Shown here one piece after another: positions 50,542 through 63,514 of a stretch of 64,000 bases of DNA (positions within the stretch are counted from its first letter, which is position 1; every line of letters starts with the position of its first letter). Source of the stretch: Nannocystis exedens. Its GTDB lineage: Bacteria > Myxococcota_A > Polyangia > Nannocystales > Nannocystaceae. The position numbers and the translations under genes are program-made. The notes beneath the pieces were generated by a model that worked only from the letters and a program-made list of their open reading frames with translations, had not been told where the DNA came from and did not search any database. The DNA is taken from NCBI RefSeq assembly GCF_002343915.1, contig NZ_NETK01000001.1, positions 5,470,001 to 5,534,000 on the forward strand. The letters run 5' to 3'.

Positions 50542-52419
50542 TCACTCGCCGGTATCGCCGTATTCGGCCCACGACGCCTCGACCTCGGCCCACGACGGGC
50601 GGCGGGGGTCCATTCGCAGCGAGGCTGTGGCGCGGACCTTGCGGTCGGCGTCGCCGGCGAGCCGCGCGAGCACGTCGTCCGGGAGGTTGTCGTGATCGAG
50701 GACGCCGAGGCGGGCCCAGACTTCTTCGCGGCCGGCGAGGATCGCCAGCGCGGCGGGAGGGGTGCGCGGATGGTCGACCAGCGCCTCGGCGACCTTGTCG
50801 AGGCCGCTGGACGCGAGCGCCTGCAGGAGCGCGGGCGAGCTGCTCGGGTTCTCGGCGAGGCTGCGCTTCACCGCGACGGACTTGTCCTGCGCGAGCTCGC
50901 CGAGCAGCGTGGCCGGCAATTTCGGGTTCAACGCCGCGGCCGCGCGGACGCTCCGGTCGTAGTGACGCGCCAGGCCCTCGAGGACGGGCAGCGGGACGTC
51001 GGGGTGCATGGCCACGGCCTCGTTCAGCCCGAGCGCCTTGTCCTGGCACAGCCGCTCGAGCAGGGCGTAGGGGAGCTTCGGGTTGCCGGCGGCGGCGCAG
51101 CGCACGAGCGGCTCCTTGTCGGCGGCGAGCGCCTCGAGCCGCGCGAGCGGGGTGTTCCTGTGGCGCGCGACGAGGCGGCGGATCTTCGGCAGCTTCTGCG
51201 CGAGCAGCGACTCGAGCACCTCGGCGGGGGCGTTCGGGTTCTCGGCCAGCGTCCGCTTGACGTCGTCGGATTTGTCGCCGGCGAGGGTCGCAGCCACCTC
51301 CGCCGGCAGGGCGCGGTGGTCGGCGACGAGGCGGCGGATCTCCTCGTTCTTGTCCTTCGCCAGCGCGGCGAGGACCTCGGGGGGCGCGGCGCGGTTGAGC
51401 GCCAGCGACAGCCGCGTCTCGCGATCCTTGTCGCGGACGAGCCGGTGCAGCAGGGCCGGCGGGGCGCTGCTGCGCTGGGCGACGCAGTGCTTGATCCGCG
51501 CCCGCGTCGCCTCGTCGGCGAGGGCCGGGCCCTCGTCGCCGAGCAGCAGCAGCAAGAGCGGCAGGGTGCGCGCCGGGTCGTCGAGCAGCCAGCCGAACTT
51601 CCTGAGCGCGGGCGGACGGGTCTTCTTGTCGCAGGCGCGCAGCAGCAGCGCGGCTCCGTCGGCGCCGCTGCGCGCGAGGGCGACGGCGGCCTCGCGACCG
51701 ACGCGGACGTCGCGGTCGCGCAGCAGCTCGGCGAGGCGCGGCAGCACGGCTTCGGAGGTACCCGCGAGCGCGCCGAGAGCCGCGACCGCGTGGGCCCGCG
51801 CGTCGCCGAGCGCCTGATCCTCGCAGGCGCGCGAGAGCAGCGGCAGCGCGGCCGGCTGGGGCGAATCGAGGGAGAGCACGCACAGGGCGGTCACGGCCAG
51901 AGCCCGCTCGCCGGGGCTGCCGGTCTCGAGCTTGCGCAGCAGCTCCGGCGCGGCGGTCGGGCCGACCGAGGCGACCGCGCGGGCGTAGCGGTTGGCCCGC
52001 GGGCCCGGGCCCGGGTGGTGAAACAGGGCCGCGAGCAGCCGCGGCAGCAGCTCCGCGCTGCCGGGGGCGACGGCGCCGATCGCCTCGGCGGCGCGGCTGC
52101 GCAGCTCCTCGTCTTCGTTGTCGAGCAGTCGCAGCAATGTGGGCAGCTCGGCGCGCGCCGCCGGCCCGCGGCGGGCGAGGGCGAGGATGTCGGCGGGGCT
52201 CGGGGCGGCGGGGCGTTCATCGGCGGCCACCAGCGCGGCCGCGGCCGCGTCGCGCTCGAGCTTGGCGATGAGGCCCGCGAGGTCCTTGCGCAGCGCCGGC
52301 GGGGCGGAGGTCAGCAGCCGGAGGATGTCGGCGACCAGCGCCGGGTCGATGGCCGGCGAGGCGGCGAGCGCCTGGGCTCGCTCATGGAGGTTCGCGTCGT
52401 CGACCCTGGACTTCCCCAT
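50542..52419 (-). CDS. HEAT and LRV repeat protein
   Basis: 625 residues from ATG 52419 (MGKSRVDDANLHERA). The N-terminal half holds HEAT-like repeats (LPTLLRLLDNEDEELRSRAAEAIGAVAPGS, LPRLAELLRDRDVRVGREAAVALARSG). The C-terminal half is a run of ~24-residue leucine-rich-variant units: LAENPNAPAEVLESLLAQ, VARHRNTPLARLEALAAD, AAGNPKLPYALLERLCQD, VAMHPDVPLPVLEGLARH, AALNPKLPATLLGELAQD, LAENPSSSPALLQALASS. Such proteins are binding scaffolds. No signal peptide is seen. It is 127 bp after MetH on the same strand. The partner is unknown. Confidence 0.85.
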   Translation of the reverse strand: MGKSRVDDANLHERAQALAASPAIDPALVADILRLLTSAPPALRKDLAGLIAKLERDAAAAALVAADERPAAPSPADILALARRGPAARAELPTLLRLLDNEDEELRSRAAEAIGAVAPGSAELLPRLLAALFHHPGPGPRANRYARAVASVGPTAAPELLRKLETGSPGERALAVTALCVLSLDSPQPAALPLLSRACEDQALGDARAHAVAALGALAGTSEAVLPRLAELLRDRDVRVGREAAVALARSGADGAALLLRACDKKTRPPALRKFGWLLDDPARTLPLLLLLLGDEGPALADEATRARIKHCVAQRSSAPPALLHRLVRDKDRETRLSLALNRAAPPEVLAALAKDKNEEIRRLVADHRALPAEVAATLAGDKSDDVKRTLAENPNAPAEVLESLLAQKLPKIRRLVARHRNTPLARLEALAADKEPLVRCAAAGNPKLPYALLERLCQDKALGLNEAVAMHPDVPLPVLEGLARHYDRSVRAAAALNPKLPATLLGELAQDKSVAVKRSLAENPSSSPALLQALASSGLDKVAEALVDHPRTPPAALAILAGREEVWARLGVLDHDNLPDDVLARLAGDADRKVRATASLRMDPRRPSWAEVEASWAEYGDTGE

Positions 52420-52546
52420 GCCGGCGCAATCATGGCAGTCGGCCCGGGCGGCGAGAAGCGGGCCCGCGCGTGAGGCAGGCGCGCCGGGAGCAGCGAATGG
52501 CTGCACCCCGGTGCGCGCGGGGGCGACATCGCGGCTGCGCGCGGCG

Positions 52547-56155
<3,609 letters not shown>

Positions 56156-56375
56156 GGGTCTGGGCTTGGTAGCAAGGCGGCGAGGCCATTGCAAACCTCG
56201 TAAGGGGGCCGAAGTCGGACGGAAGGCCGATCGATGTGTCCGACTCGAAGGCCCGACGTCGAGCCGTGACGCAAGACTCACGAGCAGGGGTCGCCCGCCG
56301 GGCGGCGGCGGCCATCCGCGGCTCGGCAGCCGACACGCGGGCCTCGGCGCGTCGGGCGCCCCGAGGCGGGCGGCT

Positions 56376-57149
56376 CTAGACCACGCGCCGCAGCAGCACC
56401 GCGCTGATGTTGTCGGGCCCGCCGTGGCGGTTGGCCGCGTTGACCAGCCGGCGCGTGGCCTCCTGCGGGTGATGCTGGGTGATGATGCTGTGCATCTCCT
56501 CGTTGGGGACGACATCGGAGAGGCCGTCGGAGCACAGCAAGATGTTGTCGCCGGCCTCGATGATGCCGGCGTTGATGTCGGGCACGCCCTTGGAGCGGCC
56601 GTGGCCGAGGCAGCGGGAGATCCGTCCGCGATAAGGATGGACGGCCGCCTGCTCCTTGGTGATGACGCCCTTGCTCACGAGCTCCTGGACCATCGTGTGG
56701 TCGAGGGTGATCGGCGTGGCGGCCTTCTTGTCGACGAGGTAGGCCCGGCTGTCGCCCGAGTGCGCGACCCACATCTTGTCGCGGATGCCCATGACCATCA
56801 CGCAGGTGCAGCCCATGCCCTCGGTGTCGGGGCTCTTGGCGCTGAACTCGGTGATCGCGGTGCTGGCCAGCAAAAACGCGTGGTACAGCAGCTCGCGCGG
56901 GCCCTGCTTGCGGAAGTTGTGGTCGATGTAGGCGGTGATCTTCTCGACCGCGAGCGCCGAGGCCAGCTCGCCCGCGTTGTGCCCGCCCATGCCGTCGCAC
57001 ACGACGGCGAGGTAGTAGCCGCGACCGTCGTCCTCCTGGATCGAGATCGCGTCCTCGTTGTGCTCGCGCGACATCCCGGTGTCGCAGGCGCCCGCCATCT
57101 GCACCTCGAAGTGGCCCGGGTAGAACGTGCGCTTGAAGAGCTTGTACAT
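56376..57149 (-). CDS. PP2C-family serine/threonine phosphatase
   Basis: 257 residues from ATG 57149 (MYKLFKRTFYPGHFEV); a GTG at 57191 would add 14. The PP2C motifs are all present: CDTGMSREHNEDA, VVCDGMGGHNAGE, VAHSGDSRAYLV, LLCSDGLSD and HGGPDNISAVLL, with the metal-binding Asp residues. It is of the compact bacterial Stp/PrpC type without a membrane domain. Myxobacteria use many Hanks kinases, for which such enzymes are the counterpart; no kinase gene lies beside it here. It is separated from MetH by 220 bp in which I see no RNA motif. Confidence 0.95.
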   Translation of the reverse strand: MYKLFKRTFYPGHFEVQMAGACDTGMSREHNEDAISIQEDDGRGYYLAVVCDGMGGHNAGELASALAVEKITAYIDHNFRKQGPRELLYHAFLLASTAITEFSAKSPDTEGMGCTCVMVMGIRDKMWVAHSGDSRAYLVDKKAATPITLDHTMVQELVSKGVITKEQAAVHPYRGRISRCLGHGRSKGVPDINAGIIEAGDNILLCSDGLSDVVPNEEMHSIITQHHPQEATRRLVNAANRHGGPDNISAVLLRRVV

Positions 57150-57265
57150 GAACGAGGGCTGCGAAAGCGTGAGGTCCGCCGATCCTGGCACCTCGGCGCA
57201 GCCGGTTCAAGCCATGATCGCGGCCGTCGCGCGGACGAAAGCCGCGCGCGTCGATCAAGCGCGCG

Positions 57266-57305
57266 TAAAAAGCGACGAGCCCGAAGTCGGACGACTTCGG
57301 GCTCG
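57266..57305 (-). terminator. Rho-independent terminator after the tRNA gene
   Basis: CGAGCCCGAAGTC (57276-57288) and GACTTCGGGCTCG (57293-57305) are a perfect 13-bp stem with a 4-base loop. Read on the minus strand, the stem is followed by TCGCTTTTT. It lies 8 bp beyond the tRNA 3' end. Confidence 0.88.
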
Positions 57306-57313
57306 CTTTCGAG

Positions 57314-57386
57314 TGGAGCAGAGGGGGATCGAACCCCTGACCTGTGCATTGCGAACGCACCGCTCTCCCAGCTGAGCTACTGCCCC
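57314..57386 (-). tRNA. tRNA-Ala(CGC)
   Basis: 73 bases, read on the minus strand. The acceptor stem is GGGGCAG/CTGCTCC and contains the G3-U70 pair that marks alanine tRNAs. The D-arm is GCTCAGCTGGGAGAGC, the anticodon loop TTCGCAA gives anticodon CGC, and the T-arm is AGGGGTTCGATCCCCT. The 3' end is A with no encoded CCA. It reads GCG codons, common in this GC-rich DNA. A strong terminator follows. Confidence 0.95.
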
Positions 57387-57487
57387 GGAGAACTTGGAGG
57401 CCCGGGAAGCTAACCGAAGTGCTGCTGCGAAGCAAGCGTCAGCGACGGGCGAGGCGGCCGCGCCGGGCGCCGACGATGGGCGAAACA

Positions 57488-57667
57488 TCACGCACCCGGC
57501 CGCCGGTGCCGACCGCGCCAGGCCAGCCCGAGCAGCCCACACGCGACCACGACGAGGAGCAGCACGAGCTGCGGACCGTCCTGCGGCGACACGAACCACT
57601 GCAGGGCGCGCTCGAGGGCCCCGGGAGCGGCCGCCCCGAGCCCGCCGGCGATCTGCGTGCGCACCAC
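57488..57667 (-). CDS. Small single-pass membrane protein
   Basis: A 59-codon frame from GTG 57667 with high third-position GC. It reads [20 protein letters not shown], then [13 protein letters not shown], a hydrophobic helix [17 protein letters not shown], and a basic end RGRHRRPGA. This looks like a true small membrane protein with its N-terminus outside and a positive cytoplasmic tail. It is divergent from TlyA (26 bp apart), so both promoters would have to lie in overlapping DNA. Confidence 0.5.
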   Translation of the reverse strand: MVRTQIAGGLGAAAPGALERALQWFVSPQDGPQLVLLLVVVACGLLGLAWRGRHRRPGA

Positions 57668-57693
57668 CGGCTTGCGATATACGACATGGCCCC

Positions 57694-58443
57694 GTGCCGC
57701 AACCTCCCCGCGTCCGCCTCGACAAGCTCGTCGTCGACCGCGGCCTCGTCGACTCCCGCTCGCGCGCCCAGGCGCTCATCATCGCCGGCAAGGTCGTCGT
57801 CGGCGACCACACCGAGAGCAAGCCCGGCGCGCTCGTCCCCGCCGACGCGGCGGTCCGCCTGCGCGTGGCCGACCACCCGTTCGTGTCCCGCGGCGGGCTC
57901 AAGCTGCGCGGCGCCCTCGACCGGTTCGCCGAGCTCGACGTCCGCGGCCGCGTGGCCCTGGACGTCGGCGCGTCGACCGGCGGCTTCACCGACTGCCTGC
58001 TGCAGGCCGGCGCCGCCCGGGTCTACGCGATCGACGTCGGCTACGGGCAGCTGGCGTGGAAGCTGGCGAGCGACCCGCGGGTCGTGGTGCTCGACCGCAG
58101 CAACATCCGCACCCTCCCGCGCGAGGCGATCCCCGAGGCCGCCGACCTGGCGGTGGCCGACTGCTCGTTCATCTCGCTGGCGAAGGTGCTGCCGTCGATG
58201 CTGCCGTTTCTGGCGGCCCGCGCCGACATCGTGGCGCTGATCAAGCCGCAGTTCGAGCTCGGGCCCGGGCGCGTCGGCAAGGGCGGGATCGTCCGCGACG
58301 CCGAGGACCACGCCGAGGCCTGCCGCGCGGTCGTCGCCGCCGCCGAGGCGCTCGGCCTGCGCCAGATGGGCCTGTGCGACTCGCCGATCGAGGGCCAGGA
58401 CGGCAACCGCGAATTCTTGGTGTGGCTGCGCCGCGGGGCGTGA
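57694..58443 (+). CDS. tlyA: TlyA-family 2'-O-ribose rRNA methyltransferase
   Basis: 249 residues from GTG 57694. The N-terminal S4 RNA-binding domain reads [33 protein letters not shown]. The FtsJ-like methyltransferase domain follows with [36 protein letters not shown], the SAM site, and [16 protein letters not shown] and [21 protein letters not shown], all TlyA hallmarks. TlyA methylates 16S and 23S rRNA in the species studied. A GATATAC box lies just upstream. Confidence 0.95.
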   Translation: MPQPPRVRLDKLVVDRGLVDSRSRAQALIIAGKVVVGDHTESKPGALVPADAAVRLRVADHPFVSRGGLKLRGALDRFAELDVRGRVALDVGASTGGFTDCLLQAGAARVYAIDVGYGQLAWKLASDPRVVVLDRSNIRTLPREAIPEAADLAVADCSFISLAKVLPSMLPFLAARADIVALIKPQFELGPGRVGKGGIVRDAEDHAEACRAVVAAAEALGLRQMGLCDSPIEGQDGNREFLVWLRRGA

Positions 58444-58513
58444 GCCGCGCGCGCGACCGCGCGCACGCGTGCGCCGGGCCGCCCGGAGCGCCCGGGCCGG
58501 TTACACTGGCCGC

Positions 58514-58834
58514 GTGAACCGCCCCGTCCTCGGCGCCCGCAGCCGCGCCTTCCTCAAGTCGCTCGCCCATAGCCTGGCCCCCGTGGTGCAGGTCGGCGCC
58601 GAGGGGATCTCCCCCGAAGTCGTGCGCGCCACGAGCATCGCGCTCGAGGACCACGAGCTCATCAAGGTCAAGCTCGGGCAGAACTTCCCCGGCGAGCGGG
58701 TCGAAGCCGCCGAGGAGCTCGCCGCCCAGACCGGCAGCGTCGCCGTGCAGGTGATCGGCCGCGTGGTCGTGCTCTACCGCCGCCGCTCGCGCGAAGATCC
58801 GAAGCGCCCGCGGATCGAGCTCCCGCGGCGCTGA
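58514..58834 (+). CDS. yhbY: YhbY/CRM-family RNA-binding protein
   Basis: 106 residues from GTG 58514, with a TACACT -10-like box 6 bp upstream. The CRM fold signature is clear: RSRAFLKSLAHSLAPVVQVGAEGISPEVVRATSIALEDHELIKVKL, then AAQTGSVAVQVIGRVVVLYRR. YhbY associates with pre-50S ribosomes in E. coli. The gene ends 3 bp before the next possible start (58838), so it is probably co-transcribed with the TldD-like gene. Confidence 0.92.
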   Translation: MNRPVLGARSRAFLKSLAHSLAPVVQVGAEGISPEVVRATSIALEDHELIKVKLGQNFPGERVEAAEELAAQTGSVAVQVIGRVVVLYRRRSREDPKRPRIELPRR

Positions 58835-58858
58835 CCGATGTCGGTTATCATGCCGCCG

Positions 58859-60844
58859 ATGTCGGCCAGACCCGCGGCGATCCCGGCGCACTCGCGCGCG
58901 AGCCGTGGTGCCGCCGCGCGCGGACGGTCCGCGCGGCCCTGGCTGACCGCGCTGACGGTCGCGCTGGCGCTGACGAGCTGCCGGCCGCGAAACACCGCGA
59001 CCTCGCCGGCGCCGGACGTCTGGGAGGCGGGCGGCGACGCGGCGCGCGAGCACGCGATCACGCGCACGCGGGCGCCGGTGGGCCTGCCCGAACCTGTCCT
59101 TGATTTCCTGGCCCAAGAGACGCTCAAGAACCTGGCCCAGCTGCAGGGCGAGGGCGCCGAGGTGCCGGCGTACTTCCTCGCCTACGATCTGATCGCGCGC
59201 GATCACCTGTGGCTCGAGGCGCAGGACGGACAGATCGTGCGCAACCGGCGGGACAGCGACCGCACGGTCGACGTCGACGTCCGCGTCGGCACGCGCCAGC
59301 TCGACAACAGCCACCCGGGCGACGCCAACTACGGGCCGGGCAACGGGCTCGGCAGCGGCATGTTCGTGTCGGTGCAGGACGACCCGCTGGCGCTGTCGCA
59401 GGCGCTCTGGCAGTACACCGAGACGCAGTACAAGGACGCGCTCGCGGCCTTCAGCGCGGCCGAGAGCGCCGAGCAGCTGAAGAGCCAGACCGAGGACAAG
59501 CCGCCGTCGCCGGACTTCAGCGAGGAGAAGCCGAACATCCACGCCGAGCCGCCGGTGGCGCTCGACCTCGCCGCGCTGAGCAAGCAGTGGGAGCCGCGGC
59601 TGCGCGAGGTCTCGGCGGCGCTGGCCGACGACCCGCACGTGCTGGAGAGCCAGGTGGTGTTCCTCGCGTGGGTCGACAACCGCGCCTACGTCAACAGCGA
59701 GAACACCCGGATCCAGGGCTCGCAGGTGCGCCTGCGCCTGATGCTGCAGGCCAAGGCCCAGGCCGACGACGGCATGACGCTCGACCGCTTCGAGAGCTTC
59801 GAGGCCCAGGACCCGGAGCAGCTGCCGGCGCAGTCGGTGCTGCTGGCCACCGCCCGGCGCCTGCGCGACGAGGTGCTGGCGCTGCGGGTCGCGCCGCTGG
59901 CCGAGCCCTACGCCGGCCCGGCGGTCCTGGCCGGCCGCGCCGCCGGGGTGTTCTTCCACGAGATCTTCGGCCACCGCCTCGAGGGCCACCGCCAGAAGGA
60001 CGACCTCGAGGGCCAGACCTTCGCCGACATGGTCGGCAAGCGGGTGCTGCCTGTCTTTTTGGACATGGTCGACGACCCCACCGCCGAGACCCTCGGCGGG
60101 GTGCCGCTGTCCGGCCACTACCACGTCGACGACGAGGGCGTGCCGGCCGAGCGGGTGGTCCTGGTCGAGCGCGGCAAGCTGCGCACGTTCCTGCTCGGCC
60201 GCTCGCCGGTGCTGCCGTTCACGAAGAGCAACGGCCACGGCCGGCGCGAGCGCGGCTACCAGGCGGTCGCCCGCCAGGGCAACTTGATCGTCACCAGCCG
60301 CAAGACGATCCCCGACAAGGAGCTCCGCCGCGCGCTCATCGACGAGGTCAAGCGCCAGAACAAGCCCTACGGGCTGTGGTTCTCCGACATCCAGGGCGGC
60401 TACACGATGACCGAGCGCGCCGGCCCGCAGGCGTTCAAGGTCATGCCGCTCCTGGTCTACCGGATCTGGCCCGACGGCCGCCCCGACGAGCTGGTCCGCG
60501 GCGTCGACATCGTCGGCACCCCGATCGCCGCGTTCGAGACGATCATCGCCACCGGCGACTCGCCCGGGATCTTCAACGGCATGTGCGGCGCCGAGTCCGG
60601 CGAGGTGCCGGTGTCGGCCGTCAGCCCGTCGCTGTTGCTGCGCAACCTCGAGGTCGAGCGCGCCACCCACGAGCGCGGCAAGCCGCCGCTTTTGCCGCCG
60701 CCGCCGGTCGGCGGCAAGCCTGACCCGAAGGGCATGTCCCCCGCGCCAGCCGCCTCGCCGCCGCGCAAGGCCGTGAATGCGGGCGGTCATGGCGGTAGGG
60801 ACTTGTCCCGAGAGACAGCGCAGCCAGCCCGGAGGTCGCGGTGA
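58859..60844 (+). CDS. Exported TldD-like metalloprotease
   Basis: 661 residues from ATG 58859 (58838 and 58850 are in-frame alternatives), with a TATCAT box 7 bp upstream. An Arg-rich n-region, a hydrophobic stretch and a lipobox-like cysteine (LTVALALTSC) suggest export, which is unusual because TldD is normally cytosolic and ~480 residues. The zinc motif is intact (AGVFFHEIFGHRLEGH), and TldD blocks follow (GTPIAAFETIIATGDS, GMCGAESGEVPVS). The extra length is an N-terminal domain (~60-330) and a Pro-rich tail that carries two repeat copies (60724-60741, 60799-60817). It overlaps its partner gene by 4 bp (GTGA). In known systems TldD/TldE trims modified peptides. Confidence 0.88.
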   Translation: MSARPAAIPAHSRASRGAAARGRSARPWLTALTVALALTSCRPRNTATSPAPDVWEAGGDAAREHAITRTRAPVGLPEPVLDFLAQETLKNLAQLQGEGAEVPAYFLAYDLIARDHLWLEAQDGQIVRNRRDSDRTVDVDVRVGTRQLDNSHPGDANYGPGNGLGSGMFVSVQDDPLALSQALWQYTETQYKDALAAFSAAESAEQLKSQTEDKPPSPDFSEEKPNIHAEPPVALDLAALSKQWEPRLREVSAALADDPHVLESQVVFLAWVDNRAYVNSENTRIQGSQVRLRLMLQAKAQADDGMTLDRFESFEAQDPEQLPAQSVLLATARRLRDEVLALRVAPLAEPYAGPAVLAGRAAGVFFHEIFGHRLEGHRQKDDLEGQTFADMVGKRVLPVFLDMVDDPTAETLGGVPLSGHYHVDDEGVPAERVVLVERGKLRTFLLGRSPVLPFTKSNGHGRRERGYQAVARQGNLIVTSRKTIPDKELRRALIDEVKRQNKPYGLWFSDIQGGYTMTERAGPQAFKVMPLLVYRIWPDGRPDELVRGVDIVGTPIAAFETIIATGDSPGIFNGMCGAESGEVPVSAVSPSLLLRNLEVERATHERGKPPLLPPPPVGGKPDPKGMSPAPAASPPRKAVNAGGHGGRDLSRETAQPARRSR

Positions 60845-62676
60845 AGCCGCTCGTCTTGGCCCTCGCGCTTGCGCCCGCCGCCGCTCCGGTGCCGGCGCCG
60901 GCGCCCGCGCCTGCCTCGACGGCGCCCGCGGCGGCCGGCACGGAGGCGGCCGAGAGCGAGATCGCGGCGGTCGAGCAGGAGATCGCCCGCGGCCTCGCGG
61001 GGCTGCGCCTGCCGGACTCGCCGGCGCCCTACCACGCGGTGGTCTACGTCGTGCGCGCCGAGGTGCTCAGCATCGACGGCAGCTACGGCGGCATCATCAC
61101 CGACGTCCACGAGAACCAGGCGGCCGCGGGCATCGACATCCGCGTCGGCTCGGCCGAGCGCGACCAGACGGGCGTGTTCGGCCAGGACGGGGCGTGGCCG
61201 CGCTTCAACCTGTCGCTGCTGCCGTCGGTTGAGCTGACGCGGCACAAGCTGTGGCTCGGGCTCGACCAGGCGTTCCGCCGCGCCACCGGCACGTACGCGC
61301 AGAAGCTGGCGATCCTGGCCCGGCTGGCCGGCGAGCCGCTGCCGCCCGACCTCGGGCCCAAGCCGGAGCCGCTCGTGCGCCAGCCGGCGCCGCCGCCGGC
61401 GACCGACCCGATCGACCGCGACGGCCTGCGCGAGCTGGTGCGGGCGCTGAGCAAGCGGTTCGCCGACCACCCGGCGATCGACAACGGCGACGTGTTCGTG
61501 CAGGTGCTGCGCAGCCACGTCACGACGATCACCAGCGAGGGCGTGGTCCTGCACGAGCAGCGCGACCGGGCGGTGCTGGCGGTGATGGCCGACACGCGCG
61601 CGCTCGACGGGATGCACCTCGACCACGGGGCGGCGATCCACCTGCAGGAGCTGCCGCGCGCGACCGACGAGCTGAAGAAGCGCGGCGAGGAGCTGGTCGA
61701 CGGGGTGCTGCGAGAGCTGACGCTGATGGCCGACGCGCCGATGCTCGACGACGACTACGACGGGCCGATCCTGTTCGCCGGGCCGGCGTCGGCGCAGCTG
61801 CTGGCGTCGACGATCGCGGTGCACACCGGCGGCACGCCGGCCCCGCTCGGCGACAACGGCCGCGCCCGCGACTTCGAACCGCACTGGCAGGACAACCTCG
61901 GCAAGTCGGTGCTGCCGGCGTTCCTCGAGCTCGAGGACGACCCCCGCGAGGGCTTCGGCCGCATGACCGTCGACGCCCAGGGCTTCGTCCCCAAGCCGCT
62001 GACGCTGGTGAAGAACGGGGTGCTGCAAGAGCTGCTGATGACGCGCACGCCGAACCCGCGCCGCAAGGAGAGCAACGGCCGCGCCCGCCTCAGCCCGGGC
62101 CTGGCCTGGGGCGCGGCGATCACCAACCTGTCGCTCAAGTCGAAGAAGCGCGGGTCGACGCGCAAGGCGCTCGAGAAGGAGCTGCTCCGCCGCGCCCGCG
62201 AGGACGGCTACGAGTACGCGTACATCGTCGAGTCGCTGCGCGACGGCAACATCCTCGGGCCGGTCAACCGCGAGGGCGCGACGAGCTACAGCACCGGCCG
62301 CAAGGTGTCGCTGCCGCTGCCGGCGAAGATCTACCGGCTCGACGCGTCGGGCAAGAAGACGCTGATCCGCGGGGCGATGCTGGCCCCGGCGTCGATGCGG
62401 GTGCTGCGGCGGATCCGCGCCGTCGGCAACAGCGCCCAGGCGCTGCCGCTGCGGATCGCCCCCGGCGCGACGGGGGGCTTCGGCGCGGAGACTTCGATGG
62501 ACGGGATCCTCAGCAACACGGTCGACGTCAGCGTGAGCACGCCCGACCTGCTGCTCGACGGGCTCGAGCTGGTGGTCGAGCGCAGCGAGAACGAGCGCCT
62601 GCCGATCCTCGAGCATCCGCTCCGCCGCGGGCAGACGCCGCCGCCGCAGCCAGCGGCCGCCGACGACGCCGAGTGA
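60841..62676 (+). CDS. Exported TldE/PmbA-like partner subunit
   Basis: 611 residues from GTG 60841, overlapping the TldD-like stop. A signal peptide (MKPLVLALALAPAAAPVPAPAPAPA) is followed by a long N-terminal region. The C-terminal half has PmbA/TldE features (GPILFAGPASAQLLASTIAVHTGG, SVLPAFLELEDDPREGFGRMTVDAQG, LVKNGVLQELLMTRTPN). The HExxxH motif of TldD is absent, as expected for the non-catalytic subunit. Both proteins carrying export signals and extra N-terminal domains suggests a periplasmic or outer-membrane TldD/E variant. Confidence 0.85.
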   Translation: MKPLVLALALAPAAAPVPAPAPAPASTAPAAAGTEAAESEIAAVEQEIARGLAGLRLPDSPAPYHAVVYVVRAEVLSIDGSYGGIITDVHENQAAAGIDIRVGSAERDQTGVFGQDGAWPRFNLSLLPSVELTRHKLWLGLDQAFRRATGTYAQKLAILARLAGEPLPPDLGPKPEPLVRQPAPPPATDPIDRDGLRELVRALSKRFADHPAIDNGDVFVQVLRSHVTTITSEGVVLHEQRDRAVLAVMADTRALDGMHLDHGAAIHLQELPRATDELKKRGEELVDGVLRELTLMADAPMLDDDYDGPILFAGPASAQLLASTIAVHTGGTPAPLGDNGRARDFEPHWQDNLGKSVLPAFLELEDDPREGFGRMTVDAQGFVPKPLTLVKNGVLQELLMTRTPNPRRKESNGRARLSPGLAWGAAITNLSLKSKKRGSTRKALEKELLRRAREDGYEYAYIVESLRDGNILGPVNREGATSYSTGRKVSLPLPAKIYRLDASGKKTLIRGAMLAPASMRVLRRIRAVGNSAQALPLRIAPGATGGFGAETSMDGILSNTVDVSVSTPDLLLDGLELVVERSENERLPILEHPLRRGQTPPPQPAAADDAE

Positions 62677-62747
62677 ACCGGGACGCGCCGCTCGCGTCAC
62701 CCGGGCCGGCCGCGACCATGACGGCGTGCCCGGCTATCATCGCTGTG

Positions 62748-63434
62748 ATGATCAGCCTCGAGCCGCTCGGCACCGGCGTGTTCCTTCCGGCGATCCTCAT
62801 CGGTTACGAGGCGCCGGGCGCCGTGTCGCTCGAGCATTTGAACGCCGCGTTGCCGCCCGACGGCGCCATCGTCCGCGTATTTCAGCAGGCCGGAGGCGAC
62901 TGCATGTCCTATCCGACCGCGTTCGGGGCGTTGCTACGACTCGAGGCCAACCGCGGCCGCGACGGGGGTCCGCTGGACGTGTTGGTCCGTGGGCTGAAGG
63001 CGATGAGCGAGGACCCCGACATGGAGACGCTGCGCCAGTACCCCGTGTTGCGGGCGCTCGTCGGTACGAGCGGTCGGTCGTACGAGTCGTCCGAGCTCGA
63101 CTCGCTCGCCCGTTACCTCGAGCGGTTCTTCGACGTGCCGGCGTTCGTGAGCGGGCTCGAGGCCTTCGTCTGCTTCGCGCCTTGCGACGCGCTCGAGTTC
63201 TTCGGCGGCTGGAACGTGCTCACTTGCCGGCTCCCGACGCATGATGACGCCAGGCTCACGATCTACGCGGACACGCCCGGCCACCACTTCGACGAGAGCA
63301 ACGCGTCCGAGCTGATCCGGGACGACATCCGCGTCTTCGACGCCGAGCGGCTCCGCGCGATCGCCGACCTCGGCCAGCGACTCGGACTCCCGGGTCGACC
63401 GTCTGCGTTCCTCTCGTGGGAGAACTGCGAATGA
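62748..63434 (+). CDS. Protein of unknown function
   Basis: 228 residues from ATG 62748, with a TATCAT box 7 bp upstream. The sequence is globular with several cysteines (GGDCMSYP, FVCFAPCDALEFFGGWNVLTCRL). It ends in ERLRAIADLGQRLGLPGRPSAFLSWENCE. No signal peptide or recognised domain is seen. It is the last gene before the convergent membrane protein at the window end. Confidence 0.65.
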   Translation: MISLEPLGTGVFLPAILIGYEAPGAVSLEHLNAALPPDGAIVRVFQQAGGDCMSYPTAFGALLRLEANRGRDGGPLDVLVRGLKAMSEDPDMETLRQYPVLRALVGTSGRSYESSELDSLARYLERFFDVPAFVSGLEAFVCFAPCDALEFFGGWNVLTCRLPTHDDARLTIYADTPGHHFDESNASELIRDDIRVFDAERLRAIADLGQRLGLPGRPSAFLSWENCE

Positions 63435-63514
63435 GCTGCGGCTCGCGCCCCGGACGGTACGACCTCGCCCGAGCCCTCCGACGGGCGCCGAGGAGGACGC
63501 GGGAACGGCCGCCG

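Noticed and set aside
56156-56375. Riboswitch (SAH, SAM or cobalamin) upstream of metH
   Set aside because: No B12-box, SAM or SAH riboswitch core could be seen; only short hairpins are present.
57394-57693. Longer tlyA start at 57394
   Set aside because: The added 100 residues are Arg/Ala/Pro-rich and overlap the tRNA and the small divergent gene; the S4 domain begins right after GTG 57694.
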